Source of the DNA: Ectobius pallidus
Lineage: Eukaryota > Arthropoda > Insecta > Blattodea > Ectobiidae
NCBI GenBank assembly: GCA_964059195.1
Contig: CAXKWD010000005.1
Span: forward strand, 89,541,882-89,605,881
Direction of reading: 5' to 3'
DNA length: 64,000 nt
The position numbers were made by a program, and so were the translations under genes. The stretch's first letter is position 1. Each line of letters opens with the position of its first letter. Positions 56,444 through 64,000 of the stretch are shown piece after piece. Below the pieces are notes generated by a model that was not told the origin of the DNA, made no database searches, and worked only from the letters and a program-made list of their open reading frames with translations.

Positions 56444-56507
56444 ATGATCACATTTTTTTGTTAAATTTGTTTATGACTATAAATCAAATAGCTCAGGAAA
56501 CACTCAC

Positions 56508-56886
56508 CTCTGCGGGCCTCTTCTCCTCTCGAGAATTTGGAAACGAGATAGCGAGCACGAAGGGAGTGTTGGCACGTTTGATGATGTCGTTAAAGTTGAG
56601 CGCAATTCCACGAGGTCTTTTGAAGGCGAAGTACCTCGCCACGTTGGTGCCTGAAGTCTTGAGGTCGTGTGCGAACAGCTGCATGAACCCTGCACCAAGT
56701 TGGACCATCTCCAGTCGTCTGTCCATCACAAAGTGCCATGGGAAAGCCTTGCAAAAGCTCGCCACTCCCATCCTCAAGTCCACGGCGGCTCGAGACAACT
56801 CGTGGTGATGCTCTCTTGTCACCACGTCCGCGTCATCTTCGTCTGTTGATTCTTTGTCTGAAGGGACGGAGGGCATTATCCGATAC
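56508..56886 (-). CDS. Gycalpha99B: Soluble guanylate cyclase alpha subunit, HNOBA-domain exon
   Basis: The exon runs from an acceptor (CATCTTTCCCAG, - strand) to a strong donor (GCAGAG|GTGAGT). It is 379 bp: one base of a split codon plus 126 codons. Residues 44-70 read FCKAFPWHFVMDRRLEMVQL then GAGFMQL, and 85-113 include YFAFKRPRGIALNFNDIIKR and ANTPFVLAI. This is the heme-NO-binding-associated (HNOBA/PAS-like) region of insect soluble guanylate cyclase alpha, matching the known Gycalpha99B pattern FCKAFPWHF..LVQLG.GF...YF.FKRP. In family terms the alpha subunit pairs with beta to make NO-activated cGMP synthase in the cytosol. The acidic stretch at residues 9-20 is likely linker. No lesions are seen. 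The heme-NOX, coiled-coil and cyclase exons were not found in the window. Confidence 0.92.
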
Positions 56887-59113
56887 CTGGGAAAGATGGA
56901 GAATTCAAATGTTACTTATAATTAAACAGTGTATTAGGAATAGAGGATTCCAGAGGCAGAATAAAATCTCAATTTTTGCACGGTAAATTGGTAAATTTCA
57001 GAGAGAAGTCAGCATATTAATATTCTAAACAATGTAATTTAGTTTTGTTTTTCATCATAGTAACTAGAAATCTTAACTGGAACTCTTTTTTTATACTTGA
57101 GCTCAACTTATTGTAACTCTAAGTTTTCCTTTTTAGTATTCTATAGTATAACAACTTAATTATTTTCTTCAGTATTTTAATTTTTGTAATTATGTTTTAT
57201 AGCACTCTAAAAAACTTCATTACATTCCTGAATACCTATAGATATTTCTGATTATTTCCTAGGCAGAAGTATTAGCCTAATAAGCGGCAAGAATGTCAAT
57301 GGATAAGAAAATAAACTTACAGAAACTTGGACAGTAAAATGATAATTATGGGCCCCTCTCATTATTAGTTAAAGATAACGGAAACTATCGTTTAATTTCT
57401 ATACATATGAAACAGAAATGAAGTGCTAGTTTCTACCGGTATAGCAGTAAATCCTGTCACAGCATTCGAACTCTCTTCCGTTTCCACCTATCAATTTTTA
57501 AAACATAAAGTCATTCTAAAATAAATCGTAAAACTCAACAACATGAATCACAGTATGTTCCTCTAAAAGTATTTATAATAAATGTACTATAAATCACTAT
57601 AATCTAAAGTCAACAACGGCTAATGCACTCATCCACTGACATTAAAGTTTGCTCACTTCCAGATAAGCTAGAAACTTGGAGATTTTTAGCCTGTAACCGA
57701 AGGGAAAATGCCAAGAAGTTCAAATTTATATTTTTACCCCCAACAAATCTTGAGAATGGAGGACGTAGCTTTAAAATTGCTGTAGATTTATTTTATTTAT
57801 TTATATAATTATTTATTTCTGGAGGCTTATGGTAACTAAATGGTAGCCTAAGTCGCATCATAAAACCAATTGCACTTCCAGTAATGGATTTCAACAGATC
57901 TACAACTTTGGTCCTATGATTTTTTGTCATTTCTCTTTCGGTTATGCTTTAATACAGTTATTTTAATTTTAAATCAAATTCATGCATTTTCCACAAAATT
58001 TGGAATTTTTAACACCTTTATAGGACAGATAAAATCAGAAAATTTGCATATCAAAAAATTACAGAATTATCTAGTTTCTTTGGATTTATTTATCTTCGTT
58101 TTCAACATTTTCGTTTCCCTTATACACGAGGAATTCTGTTTCAGAGAACAGATCATCGACTTCAAAATATGAATGATGATAATCTGATTTCTGAAAATGA
58201 GGTAAGTGTTGAAGGAATTGTGGTGAATGATAGTGAGATTTTTCATGTACTTCATCAAGAGTAGAGCAGAATAATCATTGGAACTTATAAATAAAACTAA
58301 AACAAGTTCTTTGATCCTAAAATAGTCTTTTGTGTTTTATTACATGTAAAAATCCTACATTTATTGAAGTATTTTTTTCCTCCTCTGTCAAGCAGAAATA
58401 AACGTCGGTGCAACAGTGCTCTAACCAAGAAAACCTTGTTGTAAGTCGCATAAAAATTACAATACTTCTGAGCAATCTAAACAGTACACTATGTATCATT
58501 GTAGTTGACCAAGCACCTTAGAAGACCACACTATCAACAAAACTATATTTTTCAGATTGAATGAAAAACTACAAGTAACATCACGGAACTAAGGATCAAT
58601 GCTTCATTACATACATGCTAGAGACTTGAAGTTTATATGCTAAAGAGGGAAGGAAGTAAATGGGGAAAATTCGTAGGTAACTCATGTAGAAAACTTTATA
58701 CTGTACAGTTTGCTTACAGTTTATAAAGTTTCAAGATGAATTTATAGCATCACACATTACTTTAAATGAGCAAATCAATACGAAAGTTTGGAACGCAAAT
58801 GAAGCACCTGTCAAACTTTCCGGAGCTGAAGGTTTACAAATTTTAGCTTTACTTCGGAGGCAGTTTTTCTTCTCTGTTAGCTGAGTGAGCTGTCGAGCTG
58901 AAGAGGAGTGGGGAAAGGGAGTAATTTGATGTGTCATCTTGCCTCGCTTGAATGAATCCTGCTCAGATACAGGTTATCAAATGTGACCCTTGGGCTATAA
59001 AATTTTCGCGTCTTTCTTACAAAAGTTGCTCCGGCATGGCGAAATATTTCAAAACTACAGAAACCCAAACTCTCATTCAAAACATGGAAGATGGACATAA
59101 GTTACGTTGCCGT
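56887..59113. other. Probable cyclase intron/upstream DNA, nothing coding recognised
   Basis: 57635-57725 is an inverted relative of the 62766-63420 tandem unit (ttgctcacttccagataagc, tagaaacttgg). Other parts show no motif. A further cyclase exon without a start codon could be hidden here; I did not find one. Confidence 0.4.
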
Positions 59114-59117
59114 TTAA

Positions 59118-59840
59118 GGGGGAGGACATTCAGCTTTGGTTGAAATTCACAGGCGAGAAGTAGGTGACATTAATTTTTTTCCCCCTCAGCAATGAATTGC
59201 TCTAACACCTCGCAATTTGAAATACTCTTTATGGACTATTTTTACAATTGCATACTACTCGTATTTTCAAAATTTAATCTAACTATTATAGTTACGGGTA
59301 ATTAACGTTACAAAATGGCAGCCACGTTTCAAGCACTGAAATGCTGTTTCCTTCATAACTTCCACAAATATCAAATTTCTGACTGATTATTTTTGTGTGC
59401 ATTTGTTGATATCATATGAACAACACTATCTACAATCATTTATTTGACATTAATAGTTTATTTCTTAAAACATAGCCTATATATACATATTTATGAAAAA
59501 GAAAATCTAAAAATAATGATTTTAAAATATACTTGTAATCCAGATACTGCAAAGATAATTCAAATGATGTTTATAAATAGATAGAAAAAATAATCACTAA
59601 ATAATATTGCCATTTGTGAAAATTATCACGGAAACATTTAAGTGCACGAAACGCGGCTGCCATTTTGTAACGATAATTATACATAACTGTAACAGTTAAC
59701 TAATTCTGAAAATAGTAGTATAGATAGTCAATAAAGAATATACCATACTAAAAGGTTAGAGAACAATTCATTGCTGAGGAAAAATAATGAATTTCACCTA
59801 TTTCTCACCTATGAATTTCACCAAAAGCTGTATGTCCCCC
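59118..59840. mobile_element. 723-bp TTAA-flanked foldback element (piggyBac-like target)
   Basis: TTAA sits at both edges (59114-59117 and 59841-59844). The termini are gggggaggacattcagcttt and, inverted, gggggacatacagcttttgg, and the inverted similarity extends about 230 bp inward. A degraded copy is at 21338-22047. TTAA targeting is the piggyBac hallmark; no transposase is present. Confidence 0.8.
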
Positions 59841-59844
59841 TTAA

Positions 59845-61431
59845 AATTATTACAGTGGTACTGTAATTGCTAACACATATCGAATAACGTAATTTTTTGT
59901 TCGACCACACTATAATATTGGTGTAACAGTAGCCTATCTTAATGACATCAATTAAATGACAGTTTTTCATTATAACACTGGTGTGGTATCGACTAATATC
60001 GAACACGGATCAAATTTGAAGCCTTGACAGCAGCAAATCAAACTAAATAGTAAATAGTCTGTATTTAAAATAAAATTATTCTGTTCGTATGAACTTTAAT
60101 AAGAGTGTACTAAATTGTGATTATTTTGTGCTTTAAAGTCCCTTGATTCGAGGTTAAAACCTGCAATGGCTAAACAACACTTCTGTAATCCTTTAACAAT
60201 GAGATATTAACCAATAATACAGGGAAAGATCTATATTACTGTCTGGCGGAGTAAGGAAAGCCGAGGTGACCTCTGGGGGGGGGGGGGAGAAAGATTTTAA
60301 TGCTATTATGTAATCACCGGTCTTTGAGGAGTGGACACATAATTTTGGCTCTTGGTATGCCGCTGGACTATACCCATTTGGTCCAACAAAAAAGACCTTT
60401 TTGTTTGGTGTCTCAGATATTTTACCGGATTTTGGACTTAGTGTGCTTATTCCATATATATAAACAGCTTTTCTCTACCAGCTCTACTTTTATATAGATT
60501 TTATTCGTGAACTCTTAGTCTAGCGAAACAAAATCTTGGTTGATAATATAGCTAGTGAAGGTTCTTGACCATACTTTGAACACGTAGGACGAAAACTGCA
60601 CGAAGTACAGAAAAACTAAAAGCTGGATTATTTTTTGGTCCTCAAATTGACAGCTCATAAGTCATAAACGACCGTACAATATGTGATAATATCAATTTTT
60701 TGACAGACCCCATGTTATATTGTTATTGTAATGTTAATGTACTGTTAGTGTGTTGCTTTTTTCTTCACATGTTTTAGAAGCAAAAAAAAAAAAGACTCTG
60801 TTTTTTATTTATATCAAACGTAAAATGGGGTAATATGCATAATGGTTATGATACTCGCGATTTATTTTGCTTTAAATGATTAAATTTACTTTGTTGAAAC
60901 TAAAGCTGATAGGGCAAACCTAATGCCACATTTGGCATCAGCGACCTAAATATACGGTACCCAAGAATAAGTATAAATTCTAAGGCACCAAAATGGCTGT
61001 TGGTCTGTGTTATCTAACACAATATTTGAGATGACGATTCCGTGTAGACTGTATACAACAGTGAAATTAATTGAAGGTGGTCTTGCTCGGTTGCCATTTC
61101 AAACTGGGTAAGAAGAGCATAGCTAACGTGGGTGAAGTAAGAAAAAGTGGAAATCTGGAGAATCCAAATAAAAGAGAAATAACCCTGATGAAAATACATC
61201 AAAACGGACGAGAGAAGAACCGTGTCCTGGTATTGTAGTGCAAGATGAAAATGAAGAGCGGCGTGTGGCATAGCAGTGAAGGAGAAAAAAAATAGAATGA
61301 AAGCCTGTGGTTGCTTTTCAAATATGCCTTTCGGAGTAAACAATTGCCTTGGGCAAAGGAACATGAATTTAGAAGACGCGTTTGTTTTTTATTTGTTTTA
61401 TTACTTCGAACAATAAATTACACGTTTTGAG
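59845..61431. other. Non-coding; includes a poly(G) run
   Basis: Thirteen Gs at 60275-60287. A 116-codon - strand frame (61014-61364) has no motif or splice support. Nothing else was recognised. Confidence 0.4.
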
Positions 61432-61930
61432 GTTCCCTGTATCCAGAATGCTATTTTCGGAAGCATGTCTATGTGTGTGTGTGTGTGTGTCTATGAACAG
61501 CTTAGCTCCAGAACGGAAAATCGTATGAAAACCAAATTTTATATTTGGGTTAGGAACCTTCTGAAGATGTGAGACGGAAATTGGTGATAACTTTCTTTTA
61601 TTTTTAAGAGGACCTTACATTAATAAATTTTCATTCTTCGCGATTTTCTCAAAAACGGCTCTAACAATTTTCTTTAAAAATTGCACATGAGTTACTTACA
61701 CCAAGAGCTAAAACTTTTATCTAAAACATTTTTCGAAAAAATTATCTGAAGGGTAGTTATAAGACACCCACTCTGAATACACGTTCTTTGCAATACGGTC
61801 TTCTGTAACGGAAAATTGTACAAAAACAAAATTTTGTATGGATTAGATACATTCTGGGGATGTTACACGAAGATTGGTGAGGACTTTCTCTTATTTTTAA
61901 GGGGACTTTACATTAAGAAAATTTCGTTTG
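61432..61930. repeat. Dispersed repeat, copies 2 and 3 (see 10335-10706)
   Basis: 61432-61782 aligns in order with 10335-10706. 61795-61930 repeats its central blocks (ctggggatgttacacgaaga, ctctta-tttttaaggggac). A (GT)n run lies at 61472-61489. Confidence 0.75.
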
Positions 61931-62144
61931 TAGCGATATTAAATATTGCCTTATATCATACGATGACAATTATTCCATTATATATGGAAAAGTATACGAT
62001 TCTTCCGAATTTTGAACGCAAAATTAGCTTCAGAATACAACATCTTGAAACTCGTTAACGGAATTCTTTCAAGCACATTCTAAATGAAACTGGCTTAAAA
62101 CTTTTGCCAAAGGCAATACGTACATGATCCTCCCTCAACTAGAG

Positions 62145-62260
62145 ATGGGAATCTGTTACTTTGTTTGGAACAGTTACGTTACTGTTACAGTTGCACGAAA
62201 GTAACTGTTATTTATAACCGTTACCTGTTACTTTTCTTGAATATTACGTAGTTAATCGCC
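62145..62260. repeat. Cluster of GTTAC/GTAAC motifs
   Basis: About ten copies of GTTAC or its complement GTAAC fall within about 115 bp (ctgttactttg, cagttacgttactgttacag, gtaactgttat, ccgttacctgttac). Density and both orientations suggest subterminal repeats of a DNA element starting at ctagagatgggaatc. Confidence 0.55.
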
Positions 62261-62396
62261 AGATCACTTCCCACTTGTAGGGGAATGCCCTTTATCTCCC
62301 CCCCCCATAACGGTTATGGACGTAGCCAAGGCTGGGGCTCTAGGGAGGGACCCCCCCCGAAATAAAAAACAGTTGTAAAATTTAGCTTTCAATTAG

Positions 62397-62765
62397 GGAT
62401 GATAATCGATAGTTAAAATATCGAGGTTAAAATCGGAGAAAACCATCGATATGACGATAATATCGGCCTGAAAACATCGATGTATTTAGACAAAAAACAT
62501 CGATGTATATTTAAAAAAGGCCATGGTATCAGAAAATTAGGCAAAATTCATAAATAAACAGAAGTATTTCCATGAAAACAATCGATGTAAAAAATCAATG
62601 TTTTGGGAAATTAAACTCCTGTAAATAAAATTATATCGTAGAACCAAGGTAGCCTATTAATCTTCTTTTTGTTACAAAAACATCCATGTCGGGGAGAAAC
62701 ATCGATGTAGCAAATACATCAGTTGTTTTCCATCGATGTAAAAAACATCGATTATCGTCATGAAA
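62397..62765. repeat. ATCGAT-rich element with inverted ends
   Basis: About eight ATCGAT palindromes (mostly in aacatcgatgta-type words) occur in 370 bp. The ends gatgataatcgatag and, inverted, catgacgataatcgatgt resemble each other. It looks like a miniature DNA element with many internal binding-site-like repeats. No coding frame. Confidence 0.6.
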
Positions 62766-63475
62766 ATAAACTTTTTGGAATTTTCCTGTGGTTTACAGCC
62801 TAAAAGATATAAGTATACCAAATTTCTAGTTTCTAGCTCATCTGGAAGTGGGCAAGCATTCATGTCAGTGAGCGAGCCCTTTTTCGGGGGTTTTTAGGGC
62901 TAAAAATATAAAAACTACTTTTTGGAATTTTCCTGTGGTTTACAGCCTAAAAGTTATATGTGTACCAAATTTACAGTTTCTAGCTGTAATGTCAGTGAGC
63001 GAGCCCTTTTTCGGGGGTTATAGTGCTAAAAATTAAAAAAAAATACTTTTTTTGGAATTTTCCTATGGTTTACAGCCTAAAAGCTATACGTGTACCAAAT
63101 TTAAAGTTTCTAGCTCATCTCGAAGTGAGCGAGCCCTTTTTCGGAGGTTTTTAGGGCTAAAAATTTAAAAAATTACTTTTTGAAATTTTCCTGTGGTTTA
63201 GAGCCAAAAAGCTATATGTGTACCAAATTTAAAGTTTCTAGCTCATCTGGAAGTGGGCAAACGTTAATGTGAGTGAGCGAACCCTTACTCGGGGGTTTTA
63301 GGGCTAAAAATTTAAAAAAAAACTTTTTGGAATTTTCCTGTGGTTTACAGCCTAAAAGCTATATGTGTACCAAATTTCAAGTTTCTAGCTCATCTGGAAG
63401 TGGGCAAACATTAATGTCAGTGAGTCAGTCAGTCAGTGAGTCAGTCAGTCAGTGAGTCAGTCAGCCGTGTGGCTT
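62766..63475. repeat. Tandem repeat, about five units of 125-150 bp, ending in (CAGT)n-like tract
   Basis: Each unit carries ttggaattttcctgtggttt, acagcctaaaagctatatgt, accaaatttNNagtttctag and ctcatctggaagtgggcaaa. The array ends in gtcagtgagtcagtcagtca repeats (63416-63465). The layout (diverged tandem units plus a tetranucleotide tract) parallels the 34330-35545 repeat but the sequence is different. Confidence 0.85.
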
Positions 63476-63479
63476 TATA

Positions 63480-63707
63480 TTATAGGGATTTTATTATTAG
63501 TAGTAAAATTATCAATATTATTTCGAATAATTTACTACAGTTATTGAATTCATATTTCACGCTATATACCCACATTCTAAGTTTAAATTATCCAGTAAAG
63601 GTAATATCGTATTTTGATAAATTTTTAAGTGGTATGTAAAGCAAGAAATATAGATCAGACAGCATGAATTCTATGCATGAACTCTTTACGCCCATTAATA
63701 ATTAAGA
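63480..63707. other. Short non-coding spacer
   Basis: AT-rich, nothing recognised. Confidence 0.3.
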
Positions 63708-64000
63708 AAATAACTTTTTTATTTTTTTTTATATTTTTTTTTATTTTTTGTTATTTTTTATTCTTATTTTTTTTTTATTATTATTTTTATTGTTAATGAC
63801 AATTTTACTGCGAACTGGATCTTTCCCAATAAAGGCCATGACTTTAGATTTTTCTGTTGAGATTTCCATATTGTAATTTTTTGCAATTTGATGGAATGAG
63901 TGAACTGAACGTTGAAGGTCATCTTCTGAGTTCGCTATAAACACAATGTCATCTGCGAACAATAGGATGTCCAATTTATAAAATCTGTTAAGTGGTATGC
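63708..64000 (-). pseudogene. Non-LTR RT palm fragment running off the window
   Basis: The - strand reads LDILLFADDIVFIANSEDDL, then QRSVHSFHQIAKNYNMEIST and EKSKVMAFIGKDPVRSKIVI. FADD is the catalytic box of the RT palm, and the following LxxxxxxYxMxIxxxKSKVM segment is standard for non-LTR RTs. It then degenerates into an A/T-rich run (63708-63795), where the protein would become Lys/Asn-rich, so the end is truncated or replaced by low-complexity DNA. The 5' part is outside the window. Confidence 0.88.

Noticed and set aside
56431..56986. Several + strand frames of 60-125 codons over the cyclase exon
   Set aside because: They are antisense shadows of the conserved - strand coding exon.
61014..61364. 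116-codon - strand frame
   Set aside because: Composition is random-looking, there is no motif, and start and splice context are lacking.

Overview
The window looks like insect nuclear DNA. It is AT-rich, mostly non-coding and full of decayed non-LTR retrotransposons, mariner/pogo-type and hAT-like miniature elements, tRNA-derived SINEs and microsatellites. Short runs of TTAGG-like sequence and an exon closest to an insect soluble guanylate cyclase alpha subunit fit an insect with a large genome, perhaps a polyneopteran such as a cockroach or its relatives. That lineage is a guess from general character, not from a diagnostic gene. No bacterial operons, CRISPR arrays, rRNA genes or LTR/viral reading frames were seen.

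Three things look like host genes. (1) On the + strand, three exons (8446-8506, 23218-23321, 25615-25881) join in phase into a 143-residue protein. It has a signal peptide, no cysteine in the mature chain, a Gly/Val/Ile-rich amphipathic core and a low-complexity tail. A TATA box lies 75 bp before the ATG, and intron 1 is 14.7 kb long and packed with transposons. I do not recognise the protein. (2) On the - strand, 56508-56886 is one exon of the alpha subunit of soluble guanylate cyclase (Gycalpha99B type), coding for the HNOBA region. The rest of that gene was not found. (3) On the + strand, 37329-39959 is a tandem array of exon-like modules with intact splice-site-like borders and strongly similar coding text, mostly broken by stops and frameshifts. 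It ends in a short different exon. This is the least ordinary structure in the window.

Layout: 1-8370 holds foldback repeats, a 55-bp tandem array and one non-LTR remnant. 8371-26410 is the secreted-protein locus; its first intron carries a three-layer nest (RT fragment, pogo-like element, smaller RT fragment) and more RT remnants. 26408-35700 holds pogo/mariner-like MITEs, one of them split by a SINE with a 13-bp target duplication, then large dispersed repeats. 35710-37328 is an R1-type non-LTR element whose 3' end abuts the exon array. 40178-49100 is repeats and unrecognised sequence, with second copies of the large repeats. 50099-56443 holds an inverted pair of mariner 3' halves, an RNase H-bearing non-LTR remnant split by an insertion, a tRNA-Gly-type SINE and two hAT-like elements. 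After the cyclase exon, 56887-64000 has another TTAA-flanked element, motif-rich and tandem repeats, and an RT fragment running off the window.

All calls come from reading the sequence. No alignment, folding or database search was run. Family names rest on conserved motifs known from those families.
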